NCBI RefSeq assembly: GCF_003217235.1
Contig: NZ_QJTF01000026.1
Location: forward strand, 1 to 41,006
Reading direction: 5' to 3'
Length of the DNA: 41,006 bases
Source of the DNA: Paramesorhizobium leguminum
Lineage (GTDB): Bacteria; Pseudomonadota; Alphaproteobacteria; Rhizobiales; Rhizobiaceae
The position numbers were made by a program, and so were the translations under genes. Below the pieces are notes generated by a model. It did no database searches. It saw only the letters and a program-made list of their open reading frames with translations, and had not been told where the DNA came from. Below, in pieces: positions 9,296 through 18,590 of the stretch; the stretch's first letter is position 1, and every line of letters starts with the position of its first letter.

Positions 9296-10372
9296 ATGAA
9301 CCAGCAAATTTTAGAACCGAATGACGATCTCTGGTCCAAAGCCTATGCCATGGCCGTGTCGCTTGCCATCGCCGCGGTTGGCGCGCTGCTGGCGTTCTGG
9401 GTCGGCCTTCCTATCCCGTTTCTGCTGGGGTCGGTCATTGCGGTAACGACCGCATCGCTTTCAGGCGTCCGCATCTATCTGCCGGATTGGCTGCGCAATA
9501 TCGTCTTCTTCATGCTGGGCCTTCAGGCAGGGTCCGGCGTGCGGCCCGATACGTTGGGGCAGTTGGCGTCATGGCCGGGGAGCTTCGCCCTTCTATTCGT
9601 CATGCTCTTTGCGGTGACCGGGCTGACCTATCTACTCCTGCGCAAGGGCTTCGGCTGGGATGGCCAGACAGCGCTCTTCTCCGCCATTCCGGGCGCGCTC
9701 TCCTTCGTGCTCGCGGCGGCAAGCGATACCCGCGCTGACCTGACCCGGATCACCATTATCCAGGCGACACGCCTTTTGCTGCTGATAGGATTTCTCGCGC
9801 CGCTTCTCGCGGTGCTTGGCCGCACTGCGCCGCATGTGGATTTAACGGCAGCGCATGAACTGACGCTCGAAGCCGCCACCATTCTCTTCGCAGGCGGGTT
9901 AGCCGGCGCGGTCATCGGCCATTATAGCCGCCTTCCGGGTGGCATGATGCTTGGCGCGCTGCTTGCGAGCGCCGTTCTGCACGGGACATCGATGGTGGAA
10001 GCCAGCCTGCCGCGCGGGCTTTCCGATGTAGGCACCATCGTGCTGGGTGTGCTGATCGGCTCGCGCGTCAATGCGAGCCATCGCCGGCAAATCCTGCACT
10101 ATCTGCCGGCGGCGCTTCTCGCCTTCATCGTCGGCACATCAGCGGCATTCGCCACCGGGGCGATGGTCTGGCTGATGTTCGATCTCCATCCGGCCCAGAT
10201 CGCGCTTGCATTCGCGCCGGGCGCGCTTGAAGCATTGACCGTCATCGCCTTTTCACTCGGCGTCGATCCGGCCTATGTCGCCTCGCATCATGTGGCGCGC
10301 TTCATCATGATTGCAGTGACGGTGCCGTTTGTCGCGAAGTGGCTGAATGGAAAAGGGAGTAGTGAGCAGTGA
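9296..10372 (+). CDS. AbrB-family membrane protein (putative ammonia monooxygenase-type annotation)
   Basis: A 358-residue integral membrane protein with about ten hydrophobic helices in two similar halves: PIPFLLGSVIAVT with a later GLQAGSGV, and LPGGMMLGALLASAVL with GVLIGSRV. This inverted-half design is typical of AbrB/DUF1130 proteins, which are thought to be transporters or membrane regulators; the old name putative ammonia monooxygenase is not supported by enzyme motifs. The frame runs back to 9215 but those residues translate the palindrome; ATG 9296 or 9281 is more credible. The last codons (SSEQ and stop) are encoded by a tandem heptamer repeat, so the native C-terminus may have been replaced. 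Confidence 0.82.
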   Translation: MNQQILEPNDDLWSKAYAMAVSLAIAAVGALLAFWVGLPIPFLLGSVIAVTTASLSGVRIYLPDWLRNIVFFMLGLQAGSGVRPDTLGQLASWPGSFALLFVMLFAVTGLTYLLLRKGFGWDGQTALFSAIPGALSFVLAAASDTRADLTRITIIQATRLLLLIGFLAPLLAVLGRTAPHVDLTAAHELTLEAATILFAGGLAGAVIGHYSRLPGGMMLGALLASAVLHGTSMVEASLPRGLSDVGTIVLGVLIGSRVNASHRRQILHYLPAALLAFIVGTSAAFATGAMVWLMFDLHPAQIALAFAPGALEALTVIAFSLGVDPAYVASHHVARFIMIAVTVPFVAKWLNGKGSSEQ

Positions 10373-10426
10373 GCAGTGAGCAGTGAGCAGAAGGAACACT
10401 TGTTCACTGATCACTGTCTCGCTAAC
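10361..10426 (+). repeat. Tandem heptamer (GTGAGCA) repeat with opposed arm
   Basis: About four head-to-tail copies of the 7-mer GTGAGCA (about 10363-10390) are followed by a diverged opposite-strand arm (TGTTCACTGATCACTG, about 10400-10416). The array begins inside the last codons of the AbrB gene, provides its stop codon and reaches to the stop of convergent hemA. A second locus of the same unit is at 14230. Confidence 0.78.
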
Positions 10427-10428
10427 TT

Positions 10429-11706
10429 TCATCCCCCCGCCTTGGAAACCATCAGCGGAACCACCCGATCCGATTTGACGATAGCGGGAGCGCTGGTTTC
10501 TATAAGCGGAATCCCGAGTGCATCCCAAACTTCGAGCAGCGCATCCCTCAGTTCGAATACCAGCGTATCGTCGTGAAACGGCGTCGGCGTGATGCGTAGG
10601 CGTTCCGTGCCCCGGGGTACCGTGGGGTAGTTGATCGGCTGGATATAGATCCCGTGGACTTCAAGCAGCCGGTCGCTCGCCATTTTGCAGAGCTCCGGAT
10701 CGCCTACCAGGATAGGCACGATATGCGTCTGCGAGGGCATGACGGGCAGACCGGCGACCGCCAGCACGTCCTTGGCCATCTGCGCCTGGCGCTGATGCTG
10801 ACGGCGCTCTTCCTGCGAGGTTTTTAAGTGCCGGATCGAGGCTGTTGCTGCTGCAGCGATCGCGGGCGGCAAAGCTGTGGTGAAGATGAAGCCCGGCGCA
10901 TAGGATCGCACCGCGTCGATGACGGATCGCGCGCCGGTGATATAGCCGCCGAGCGCGCCGAATGCCTTGGCGAGCGTGCCCTCGATAATATCGATGCGAT
11001 CGGCGAGGCCGTCGCGATCGGTGATGCCGCCGCCGCGTGTGCCATACATGCCGACCGCGTGGACCTCGTCGATATAGGTCATGGCGTTATATTCGTCGGC
11101 GAGATCGGCGATCTTCTCGATCGGCGCGATATCGCCATCCATTGAATAGACGGACTCGAACACGATGATCTTGGCGCGGCTCTTGCCGGCCGCCTTGAGC
11201 AGGCTTTCCAGATGCTCGACATCATTGTGCCGGAAAATCTTCTTTTCCGCGCCCGAGCGGCGCACGCCCTCGATCATTGAGGCGTGGTTCAATTCATCGG
11301 AAAGGATCAGGCAATCGGGCAGGAGCCTGCCGATGGTGGAGATCGCCGCCTCATTGGAGACGAAGCCGGAGGTGAAGACGAGACCCGCTTCCTTGCCGTG
11401 CAAATCGGCAAGCTCGGCTTCGAGTTCGACGAGCGGATGGTTATTACCCGAAATGTTGCGCGTACCGCCCGCCCCTGAACCGAGTTGCCCGGCGGCATCG
11501 CAGAGCGCCGAGATCACATCGGGGTGCTGGCCCATGCCGAGATAATCGTTGGAGCACCATACGGTGATCTCGCGGGCGGTTCCGTTGGCGCGCCACAGCG
11601 CACGGGGAAACCGGCCAACGATACGTTCCAGATCGGCAAAGACGCGATAACGCTTCTCGGCGTGCAACTGGTCGATCGCATCCTCGAAAAAACGGCGATA
11701 GTCCAT
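10429..11706 (-). CDS. hemA: 5-aminolevulinate synthase
   Basis: A 425-residue PLP enzyme condensing glycine and succinyl-CoA to 5-aminolevulinate, the first haem precursor in alphaproteobacteria. Motifs: [10 protein letters not shown] at the start, [51 protein letters not shown], the PLP aspartate in [12 protein letters not shown], and the PLP lysine in [14 protein letters not shown], then FTTALPP and the C-terminal domain ([17 protein letters not shown]). The start [15 protein letters not shown] matches the family and has AGGAG before it; an ATG at 11727 with its own AGGAGA is a close alternative, and the frame at 11778 is unlikely. It follows the GT29-like gene on the same strand by about 140 bp. 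Confidence 0.96.
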   Translation of the reverse strand: MDYRRFFEDAIDQLHAEKRYRVFADLERIVGRFPRALWRANGTAREITVWCSNDYLGMGQHPDVISALCDAAGQLGSGAGGTRNISGNNHPLVELEAELADLHGKEAGLVFTSGFVSNEAAISTIGRLLPDCLILSDELNHASMIEGVRRSGAEKKIFRHNDVEHLESLLKAAGKSRAKIIVFESVYSMDGDIAPIEKIADLADEYNAMTYIDEVHAVGMYGTRGGGITDRDGLADRIDIIEGTLAKAFGALGGYITGARSVIDAVRSYAPGFIFTTALPPAIAAAATASIRHLKTSQEERRQHQRQAQMAKDVLAVAGLPVMPSQTHIVPILVGDPELCKMASDRLLEVHGIYIQPINYPTVPRGTERLRITPTPFHDDTLVFELRDALLEVWDALGIPLIETSAPAIVKSDRVVPLMVSKAGG

Positions 11707-11847
11707 CAAGCGCTCCTGAAATTCCATCTTTCTCCTACCGTTTTTGCCCTTTGGCGTCCACGCCGGGATTGGGGGCAATTTGCCACGGGCGGTAACAGGA
11801 TGCCTTGATCGCGCGCAAATTTTCGCGAGGAGCAGTTTGGGAGAAGT

Positions 11848-12465
11848 TTAGTCGAGGATGGAAAGCAATCCCTCTTCGATCTTGCCCGAAACCCAGCGCC
11901 GCTCGTCCGCCCAAGCATGGCGCTTCCATCCCTCCCAGCCGAAGCCGCATAGCTTTATATCCCAGTCGTTTTTGGAGAAATTTTTAAGTATATACCTGAT
12001 ACCTAAAAACCCTGTGCTTGGAAATACTTCGTGCATTTTATCTTCAGGTATTCCAAGCTCCCGGCATCCGTCGATATAATCTTGCGGCGGCATGATCCGA
12101 ATTTCCTTGCCGGCGCTGCCCAGAATGTTGATTGCGGCCCAGGTCCAATCGGTGCGCCGGCCTTTCAGGCGAGAAAGAACGTTCGGCTGGACACAATACT
12201 TCCTGATGATCAAGGGGTGATGAACCAGCATGATCTCCCGCGCCGCGACGAAGAAGGGCGAGTGGACGAAGTCGGACTCTTGCAGCCACTTCTGCATCTG
12301 CTTGCTGGAGTTGATCATCATCAGAAGGTCTGTGCGTGTGCCGCTCATGCCGGCTTTCGGTTCGTTGAAGCGGAGAACGAATTGAGCCGCGTCGATCTCG
12401 GCCGAAAGATCGCGAGACAGGTCACCATTCCCGACGATGATGAGGCGCTTGGCGGAAAGAGACAT
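11848..12465 (-). CDS. GT29-like (sialyltransferase-fold) glycosyltransferase family protein
   Basis: A 205-residue cytoplasmic protein. The start RLIIVGNGDLS, then FVLRFNEPKAG and later FPSTGFLGIRYIL, resemble the L and S sialylmotifs of glycosyltransferase family 29 in miniature, where the first binds CMP-sugar and the PSTG element lies at the active site. Relatives in rhizobia, as I remember, carry the uninformative name urease operon accessory protein; no urease gene is here. It may modify a surface glycan, but neither donor nor acceptor can be read. The end of the gene is visibly AT-richer than hemA, hinting at separate ancestry. Confidence 0.66.
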   Translation of the reverse strand: MSLSAKRLIIVGNGDLSRDLSAEIDAAQFVLRFNEPKAGMSGTRTDLLMMINSSKQMQKWLQESDFVHSPFFVAAREIMLVHHPLIIRKYCVQPNVLSRLKGRRTDWTWAAINILGSAGKEIRIMPPQDYIDGCRELGIPEDKMHEVFPSTGFLGIRYILKNFSKNDWDIKLCGFGWEGWKRHAWADERRWVSGKIEEGLLSILD

Positions 12466-12614
12466 GGACGTCCGGTCCCCGAAAATCCCCCTCTCAGTGA
12501 TTGAAGAATGCCCCTGCCATTATGACAATGCTGAAATATTCAGTGGATAAAATTTGCGGCGATATCGCGGCGGCGCATATTTCGACGCCGCCACCCGGTG
12601 CGGGAAACGCTGGA

Positions 12615-12800
12615 TCAGGCAATCCCCGGCTTTGTCACGCGAATATTGATGTTGTCATCGGCAAGATCGAAGCCTGAATAATTGCGCTGGAATGCAATTA
12701 TCGCGTCATTGACGCCTTTGGAAAAGCCATCGTCGCGCATTTCTATTTTGTGCCGATATAAAATCCTGTCATCTTTATAGAATACAACTTGTCCTTCCAT
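12615..12800 (-). CDS. Small hypothetical protein
   Basis: A 61-residue soluble protein beginning MEGQVVFYKDDRILYRHKIE, with a strong ribosome site (GAGGAGAA, 6 bp before the ATG). The pattern of short beta strands (QVVFYKD, ILYRHKIEM, INIRVTKPG) around a helix (KGVNDAIIAFQRNY) suggests a small alpha/beta domain. I recognise no family. It lies in a low-GC pocket with the GT29-like gene and another unknown gene on the same strand. Confidence 0.6.
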   Translation of the reverse strand: MEGQVVFYKDDRILYRHKIEMRDDGFSKGVNDAIIAFQRNYSGFDLADDNINIRVTKPGIA

Positions 12801-12870
12801 AGGAATTCTCCTCTGGTTGCTGTGATTATCTATATTAGACTAGGATTCCATGCCGGAAAATCAAGAAATG

Positions 12871-13215
12871 CTATTTGGGCTTTCCGCCCAATTTCCGTCT
12901 CAGCCGTTCCTCGCAAAGCGCCCGCATGGCGCGCGCGGCCTGTGCATAGGTTGGGCCATTGGTCACGCTGGGCTCCAGCCGTTCCGCCGGCGCGAGATGG
13001 CGCAATGCATCGAGCGTGCGCATCGGCACCGTATCCGTGCAACTCCACAGCCGGCGAAAGATAACGCTGATGCGCGTATGCTTGCCGTTGACATCGACGG
13101 CAGGCTCATCGGTGCCTGCTATCCAGTCTTCAAAAGCGTCGATCGCATCCTGAAACGCGTTGTGCAGATAAATCGGCGCATGACCTTCATGAAGCGGGGG
13201 TAGCAAACTCGCCAT
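12871..13215 (-). CDS. Hypothetical protein, 114 residues
   Basis: A soluble, mostly helical protein with an acidic first half (about 20-40: DAIDAFEDWIAGTDEPAVDVNG) and a strongly basic C-terminal helix (ARAMRALCEERLRRKLGGKPK). A GAGGAAA site is well placed before the ATG at 13215. No family recognised. The basic tail could bind nucleic acid, but nothing proves it. Confidence 0.55.
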   Translation of the reverse strand: MASLLPPLHEGHAPIYLHNAFQDAIDAFEDWIAGTDEPAVDVNGKHTRISVIFRRLWSCTDTVPMRTLDALRHLAPAERLEPSVTNGPTYAQAARAMRALCEERLRRKLGGKPK

Positions 13216-13396
13216 GTCTGTTTCCTCTCTTCGTTGAATTCACCCATAGCCATACACGCGGCTACCGGCGATGGGATTGCCAACAAGCACTATAACGATA
13301 TGCCAGAAAATCTGCTCCGCAGCACAACCCAAATAAGCCCAGCTTTTTGGAAAAGATCACGCGGCTTTCTCTATATTGTAGGAAAGAAAAATTAAT

Positions 13397-14212
13397 TCAA
13401 GCTTTACCAAGTTCCACTGAGCGCTTCTTTGCTGCTTCCACAGCTTTGGTAATGAGATCTTCCAGCCTGTCTTCGCTCATCAATACGTCAAGGGCTGCCG
13501 CCGTCGTGCCGTTCGGGCTCGTTACCTGCTCACGCAGCTTTGTGGGGCTTTCATGGCTTTGGGCCGCCAGGGCGCCCGCACCATAGACGGTCTGCATGGC
13601 CAACAGCGCGGCCAAATCACGATCGAGCCCGACGGTGACGCCGGCGTCCGTCAGGCATTCGATGAAATGAAAGACATAAGCAGGGCCGGAACCCGAAATG
13701 GCCGTCACCGCATCCATCAGGCTTTCGTCAGCAATGCTCGCGACCTCGCCGCTGGTCTTCAAGAGCCCGTTGATGAAGACAGCATTTGCGTCCGTAACAT
13801 GGGCATTCCTGTAGACGACCAGCATTCCCTTGCCGATGGCGGCAGGCGTGTTCGGCATAACGCGCATGATTGCGGCTTTGTCGCCCAGGTGCTTTTCGAA
13901 AAGCGCGACGGGAATTCCGGCCGCAACGCTGACAAACGTCACGTCTCCCGCGAAACGCGTATAGGCGGGTAGAACTTGCGCCATGGCCTGCGGCTTCACC
14001 GCTATCAGTACCATGCGGGGATTAAGGTCAGCCGAAAGCTCGCCCGCTTCGGCCACGGTGTGAACACCAAGCTCACCCGCGCGTTGCCGCAGCATCGCCG
14101 CCGGCTCCACTACATGGATAGCTTGCGGTTCAAGCGCGCCGGAATCGAGCCAGCCCTTCAGCATGGCAAAACCCATATTGCCGCATCCGACCAGAACAAC
14201 GCGATCGCTCAT
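13397..14212 (-). CDS. proC: Pyrroline-5-carboxylate reductase
   Basis: A 271-residue NAD(P)H-dependent enzyme that makes proline from 1-pyrroline-5-carboxylate. It begins VVLVGCGNMGFAMLKGWL, the Rossmann glycine motif, then AVKPQAM, VSVAAGIP, the family signature RVMPNTPAAIGKG, and the C-terminal dimerisation domain with DAVTAISGSGPAYVF, LREQVTSPNGTT and a final helix. Length is typical. The frame also opens at 14293 but those 27 residues are a translation of the heptamer repeat, so ATG 14212 is the start. No operon partner is clear. Confidence 0.95.
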   Translation of the reverse strand: MSDRVVLVGCGNMGFAMLKGWLDSGALEPQAIHVVEPAAMLRQRAGELGVHTVAEAGELSADLNPRMVLIAVKPQAMAQVLPAYTRFAGDVTFVSVAAGIPVALFEKHLGDKAAIMRVMPNTPAAIGKGMLVVYRNAHVTDANAVFINGLLKTSGEVASIADESLMDAVTAISGSGPAYVFHFIECLTDAGVTVGLDRDLAALLAMQTVYGAGALAAQSHESPTKLREQVTSPNGTTAAALDVLMSEDRLEDLITKAVEAAKKRSVELGKA

Positions 14213-14229
14213 AAACTTGTCTCCAAATG

Positions 14230-14310
14230 TGAGTAGTGAACGGTGAACAGTGAGCAGTGAGCAGTGAGCCGAGACTTTCTGCTCACTGCTCACTGCTCAC
14301 TGCTCACTAT
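14230..14310 (+). repeat. Tandem heptamer hairpin, second locus
   Basis: Left arm (14230-14269) holds CAGTGAG copies, three exact and several diverged; right arm (14280-14308) has four TGCTCAC copies, the reverse complement; the central loop is about 10 nt. The structure lies between proC and the upstream O-antigen ligase gene, and the ligase stop codon TAG is at its inner edge. It is the same heptamer as at 10361. Confidence 0.82.
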
Positions 14311-15590
14311 TCCCTGCTTACTAACGTTACTCGAGCCGTCATGCGCAACCCGAAAATGGCGAGCACCAGCATCAACCAGACCGGGTCGGCGCGCTGGAAG
14401 AAGAAACTCTCAAGAAAGGCATTGAGCGTCGAAAATGTCAGCACCATCATGAAAAAGTCGGCCAGCAGCACATTCTCGCGATTGCGCCGGCAACGGATAT
14501 AATCGATGAGCGGCAGGAGGATGATAACAATGACGGCGCAGATGGCCGCCGGAATTCCCATCATCACCGCGATGTCGAGATAACCATTGTGTGCATGTAC
14601 GATGCCGCGCACGTCCCATTCGAGATAATAGGGCCGCGCTGAATATTGAACAGCCGGCGTCGACCAGAAGCCCCCCAGCCCATAACCGGTCCATGGTTTT
14701 TTTTCCAGCATTTCCAACGCGAAGCGCCAGATCGAGCTGCGTCCGGTAAAGGATGGCTCAGGAAGATAGTCCTGGGATATGTGTGCGATCGGTTGAAAAA
14801 GTACCACGCCGAGCGTCAGAAAGAAAAAGCCGATTTGCGTCATCAGGACCATTGCCGCAGCAATCGGTCTCAAGCCGAAGATGCCGGGCACACCTATCAG
14901 CGCCGCGACAAGCGGCACGAGTGCGGCCGTAGTTTTCGATCCAGCGCCGCCGACAAAGACGAGTGCAGCAAGGGCTATGAGCGCGCCCGAGAGAAACCAG
15001 CGCCGCCTTATCAGATAAATGCCGGCGAAGAAGAACGCCGCCATGACCGGGGCCGCCACGTTCTTATGCGAGAAGACACCACGCCAGAGATAGGAATTCT
15101 GCGGCTCCAGGGCGTCAAATCCATGCGTCGCCAGATTGGGTATGAGCACAATCCCTCCATAGGAGAGAATAAGCACCACAGTCGCCGAAAGTGTAAAAAC
15201 AAGCGAAAAGCCGTCGCCTCCGCGCGGCAGGCAGAGCACGGATATGATGGAAATCATGGCGATGAACGTGAATGCCACGGCACGCAATGCCAACGGGGGG
15301 TTAGGCGAAATCAACGCGGAAAAGACCACGAAGCCGAGCATCACCAGCCATAGCGGGCTCGCCATCGCCGCAACGGTGCGCGGTTTCGCCAGCATCAGCA
15401 CCGAAAGGACACTGATGACGCCAAGCCCGCTAAAGCCGAGCTGATTGGCAAGATCGCCGCTTTCCTTATCCGTGCCCTCCGGAAAATAGGGGCGGAACGA
15501 GATCAGCAGCAGCGACAGGATCAACGCTGCGAGCAAAGCCGCCACCATCCGTATAGAAATGACGGGTCGCATGGAAACGGCTGATTGCAT
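14307..15590 (-). CDS. O-antigen ligase / Wzy-type polysaccharide polymerase family membrane protein
   Basis: A 427-residue inner-membrane protein with about 11 helices. The Wzy_C/O-antigen ligase domain shows GVFSHKNVAAPVMA, TGRSSIWRFALEMLEKKPW, GYGLGGFW and the periplasmic loop histidine in VHAHNGYLDIAVMMG. Such enzymes join O-antigen to lipid A-core, or polymerise polysaccharide repeat units; the subtype cannot be told from sequence alone. The frame opens at 15671, overlapping the upstream glycosyltransferase; ATG 15590 leaves an 8-bp gap and is preferred, ATG 15629 is the alternative. It is the last gene of the minus-strand run. Confidence 0.87.
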   Translation of the reverse strand: MQSAVSMRPVISIRMVAALLAALILSLLLISFRPYFPEGTDKESGDLANQLGFSGLGVISVLSVLMLAKPRTVAAMASPLWLVMLGFVVFSALISPNPPLALRAVAFTFIAMISIISVLCLPRGGDGFSLVFTLSATVVLILSYGGIVLIPNLATHGFDALEPQNSYLWRGVFSHKNVAAPVMAAFFFAGIYLIRRRWFLSGALIALAALVFVGGAGSKTTAALVPLVAALIGVPGIFGLRPIAAAMVLMTQIGFFFLTLGVVLFQPIAHISQDYLPEPSFTGRSSIWRFALEMLEKKPWTGYGLGGFWSTPAVQYSARPYYLEWDVRGIVHAHNGYLDIAVMMGIPAAICAVIVIILLPLIDYIRCRRNRENVLLADFFMMVLTFSTLNAFLESFFFQRADPVWLMLVLAIFGLRMTARVTLVSRE

Positions 15591-15597
15591 GCCGTTG

Positions 15598-16590
15598 TCA
15601 GTTTTTCTCAGGCTGGCGATATTGCTCATTGGCATATCCGAATTCGGCCAGAACCCGGCCAAGGCCGACATGGATATAGTAGAGGCCGGCGGCCGGCGAG
15701 CCTGACTTTAACGTTTTGGCGACCGCCTTGAAAGGCGAGAACGCCAGGAGCACCAGGCTTTTCAGGATGATGCTGAGCCCGCCGAATGGCTTTCCGGCGC
15801 GCTTGCGCTTCTCCACAAGCGTTGAAATCACGCCATTGCGCAAGCCTCGCGCCCTGATCCATTCGCGCTCAAGGCGACGGCTGGGAATGGTTTCAAGGAT
15901 AAGCGCCTCCGCGCACCAGGCGGTGCGAAAACCGTGGTCCACACTCCGGCTGATAAAATCCGAATCGCCGCCTCCCATGAAATTGAACATAGGATCGAGA
16001 AAGGGATAAGGCATCGTCTCCAGCACCTGCCGGGATACCAAGAGATTGCCGGAGGAATAAAGCGCCGGCACCGGACCGCTGCGGTTATATGGCGGAGCAA
16101 AGATCGGATGCGATGCCCATTTTTCCTGGCTCAGATGCGCGAACACCGGTATCTGCGGGCCGCCGACCACATCCGCGGAATAGGCATCTTTCGCTTTGGC
16201 CATGTTTTCCAGCCAGTACGGATCGGCAATTTCATCATCATCTATGACGATAAGCGAAGAAAATCGCGGGAAATACTCAAGCGCCGCCAGCCAGCCGGCA
16301 TTGTACGCGTTGCAATTGCCACGGTCGCGAGCGAGGAGCAATAGCCCTTCGAATGTCCCATCCTCGAAGCGCGCGCGGGCGGCCCTCGCCCCTTCCCGCT
16401 CCTCCGCCTCGTTTTCCATGACAATGATGGCGAAGCGCCGTTCCGTCACTTGGGCTTTGACGGAATGAAGCGTTTCGAGAAGATGTTCCGGGCGGCGAAA
16501 TGTCGGGATCGTCACCACCACCTCGATCTCATCGCAACGCAATTGCGGCGATTGGACAAGGACCGTGATATTGTCAGGCAATTGCTGCAT
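15598..16590 (-). CDS. Family 2 glycosyltransferase
   Basis: A 330-residue cytoplasmic GT-A transferase. VVVTIPTFRRPEHLLETLHSV is the nucleotide-binding start, and the metal-binding DXD is in IVIDDDEIADP near residue 118. The acceptor side has VVGGPQIPVF, SSGNLLVSR and the conserved FNFMGGGDSDF. A C-terminal hydrophobic segment (LKSLVLLAFSPF) may touch the membrane. The family transfers sugars from nucleotide donors; neighbouring O-antigen ligase suggests LPS or capsule building. The 40-bp gap from hslO suggests read-through from the arg-hslO operon. Confidence 0.88.
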   Translation of the reverse strand: MQQLPDNITVLVQSPQLRCDEIEVVVTIPTFRRPEHLLETLHSVKAQVTERRFAIIVMENEAEEREGARAARARFEDGTFEGLLLLARDRGNCNAYNAGWLAALEYFPRFSSLIVIDDDEIADPYWLENMAKAKDAYSADVVGGPQIPVFAHLSQEKWASHPIFAPPYNRSGPVPALYSSGNLLVSRQVLETMPYPFLDPMFNFMGGGDSDFISRSVDHGFRTAWCAEALILETIPSRRLEREWIRARGLRNGVISTLVEKRKRAGKPFGGLSIILKSLVLLAFSPFKAVAKTLKSGSPAAGLYYIHVGLGRVLAEFGYANEQYRQPEKN

Positions 16591-16630
16591 TCCGGCCAGT
16601 CCTACATCGACATCTCGCTAAGAGAACCCT

Positions 16631-17650
16631 CTATTTCTTTTCGAATTCCTTCGGATCGAATACATAAAGCGTGGAGCAGAATTCGCAGGTGACGGCAATC
16701 TTGCCGTCTTCGATGCTGTCGTCGATCTCCTCGGCGGTGAAGCCGGAGAGGACGTTGTGGATTTTCTCACGCGAGCAGGAACAATCGTCGATAACCGGCA
16801 CGGGCTCGAACACGCGCACGCCGCGCTCATGGAAGAGGCGGTAAAGCAGCCGTTCAGTACCGACCTGCGGGTCGGTCAGTTCCGAGCTTTCGATAGTGCC
16901 GACCAGCGATTTCACTTCCAGCCAGTCGTCGTCGAAATTGGCCTCGTCACCATCCTCATCACCATCGGGCGCATCGCCGCCGGGCAGATCCCGCTGGCGC
17001 ATGCGGATTTCGGATTCGGGCAGGAACTGCACCATCAGTCCCCCGGCGCGCCATTGCTCAACCGGCTTGCCGTTCTTGCGCTCAACGAGCTTGGCGACGG
17101 ACAGGCGCAGATCGGTTGGGATCTGCTCCGACTGGCGGAAATAGGTGCGGGCAATATCCTCAAGACTGGAGCCATCGAGGGCGACAATGCCCTGATAGCG
17201 CTGCGTATAGACGCCCTGATCGATGGTGAGGGCCAGCGTGCCGCGCCCCAGAAGCTCTTCCGGCGAAGTTTCGCCTGCATCGATCGCCTCCGCCAGCCTT
17301 TCCTCATCGTAGCGCGCATAGGCGCGCACGGATTTCGGCGTGCGAAAATCGACCACCAGCATATCGACCGGACCGTCCGACTGGGTCTGGAAGATGAATT
17401 TGCCCTCGAATTTCAACGACGTACCGAGCAGTACGGTCAATACGATGGCCTCTGCCAGAAGCCGGGCTACCTCGTCCGGGTAATCATGCCGGTCAAGAAT
17501 CGTGTTGAGGACCGACCCCAGCTGCACGGCCCGGCCGCGCGCATCCAGCGCCTCGACCTGGAACGGGACGACGGCATCATCACCGGCGAAGTGGAAATCG
17601 CCGAGCGTGGCCCTGCCCGCATCGTCCTTACCGCCATGAATATCAACCAT
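16631..17650 (-). CDS. hslO: Redox-regulated chaperone Hsp33
   Basis: A 339-residue Hsp33: the substrate-binding core (with [41 protein letters not shown]) is followed by the C-terminal zinc switch with CSCS and, about 30 residues later, CEFC. Under oxidation the four cysteines release zinc and the protein becomes a holdase. An acidic linker ([14 protein letters not shown]) before the switch is a notable lengthening. The frame opens at 17743 but MVDIHGG at 17650 avoids running deep into argF. It overlaps the argF stop by 8 bp, so it is coupled to the arginine genes, an order found in rhizobia. Confidence 0.94.
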   Translation of the reverse strand: MVDIHGGKDDAGRATLGDFHFAGDDAVVPFQVEALDARGRAVQLGSVLNTILDRHDYPDEVARLLAEAIVLTVLLGTSLKFEGKFIFQTQSDGPVDMLVVDFRTPKSVRAYARYDEERLAEAIDAGETSPEELLGRGTLALTIDQGVYTQRYQGIVALDGSSLEDIARTYFRQSEQIPTDLRLSVAKLVERKNGKPVEQWRAGGLMVQFLPESEIRMRQRDLPGGDAPDGDEDGDEANFDDDWLEVKSLVGTIESSELTDPQVGTERLLYRLFHERGVRVFEPVPVIDDCSCSREKIHNVLSGFTAEEIDDSIEDGKIAVTCEFCSTLYVFDPKEFEKK

Positions 17651-18590
17651 GCCGGTCAGTTCCTTCAAGACACCATGCCAGAATGGCCTTTTGCGCGTGA
17701 AGACGGTTTTCCGCCTCGTCGAACACAACCGAATGAGGCCCATCGATCACATCGTCGGTCACTTCCTCCCCGCGATGGGCGGGCAGGCAATGCATGAACA
17801 GCGCATCGGGATTGGCATGATCCATCAGGCGCTGATTGACCTGATAGGGCATGAAAACATTATGACCGCGCGCGCGGTCCTCCTGACCCATCGAGACCCA
17901 GGTATCGGTAACGATGCAATCGGCGCCTGATGCGGCCTTGACCGGATCGACGGTGGACATGATCCGGCCGCCATGCGCCTTGGCCCAATCGAGATAGCTG
18001 CCTTGCGGCTCGCTGCCCTCAGGCGTCGCGATATTCAGGTTGAAATCGAACCGGGCGGAAGCCTCGACCAGTGAATGGAGCACATTGTTGCCATCGCCCA
18101 TCCAGGCAAAGGTGCGTCCCTTGACCGGCCCGCGATGCTCCTCATAGGTCATGACGTCGGCCATGATCTGGCATGGGTGCGTATCATCGGTCAGGCCGTT
18201 GATGACGGGAACGGTGGCGTTTTCGGCCAGTTCCATCATGCGATCGTGCGTGGTTGTGCGGATCATGATGATATCGACATAGCGCGACAGCACCTTCGCC
18301 GTATCGGCGATGGTTTCGCTGCGGCCAAGCTGCATCTCAGACCCGGTCAGCATGATCGTCTCGCCGCCAAGCTGGCGCATCGCGACATCGAACGACACGC
18401 GTGTGCGCGTCGACGGCTTGTCGAAGATCATCGCCAGCACTTTTCCGGCAAATGGCTTTTCGATCTCGCCCGCCTTGAGGCGCGTTTTCCGCACGCGGGC
18501 GTCATCGAGAATGCGCCGCAGTTCCTCAGCGGAGACGGCGGAGAGATCGGTGAAATGTCTCAAATCGTGCTTGCTCGCCATGTCGCTCAC
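17643..18590 (-). CDS. argF: Ornithine carbamoyltransferase
   Basis: A 315-residue cytoplasmic enzyme making citrulline from ornithine and carbamoyl phosphate. The carbamoyl-phosphate loop [12 protein letters not shown] (about 56-67), the HPCQ motif near 147, the ornithine-binding DTWVSMGQE, and [11 protein letters not shown] are intact. Length is standard for a biosynthetic trimeric OTC. The start overlaps argD's stop (ATGA) and its end overlaps hslO, so the three genes are one transcript. Confidence 0.97.
   Translation of the reverse strand: MSDMASKHDLRHFTDLSAVSAEELRRILDDARVRKTRLKAGEIEKPFAGKVLAMIFDKPSTRTRVSFDVAMRQLGGETIMLTGSEMQLGRSETIADTAKVLSRYVDIIMIRTTTHDRMMELAENATVPVINGLTDDTHPCQIMADVMTYEEHRGPVKGRTFAWMGDGNNVLHSLVEASARFDFNLNIATPEGSEPQGSYLDWAKAHGGRIMSTVDPVKAASGADCIVTDTWVSMGQEDRARGHNVFMPYQVNQRLMDHANPDALFMHCLPAHRGEEVTDDVIDGPHSVVFDEAENRLHAQKAILAWCLEGTDRHG

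Noticed and set aside
14213-14293. N-terminal extension of proC
   Set aside because: The residues (repeated HCSLLT) are the heptamer array read as codons.
10361-14310. Heptamer arrays as a CRISPR
   Set aside because: Units are 7 bp, contiguous and without spacers; no cas genes.
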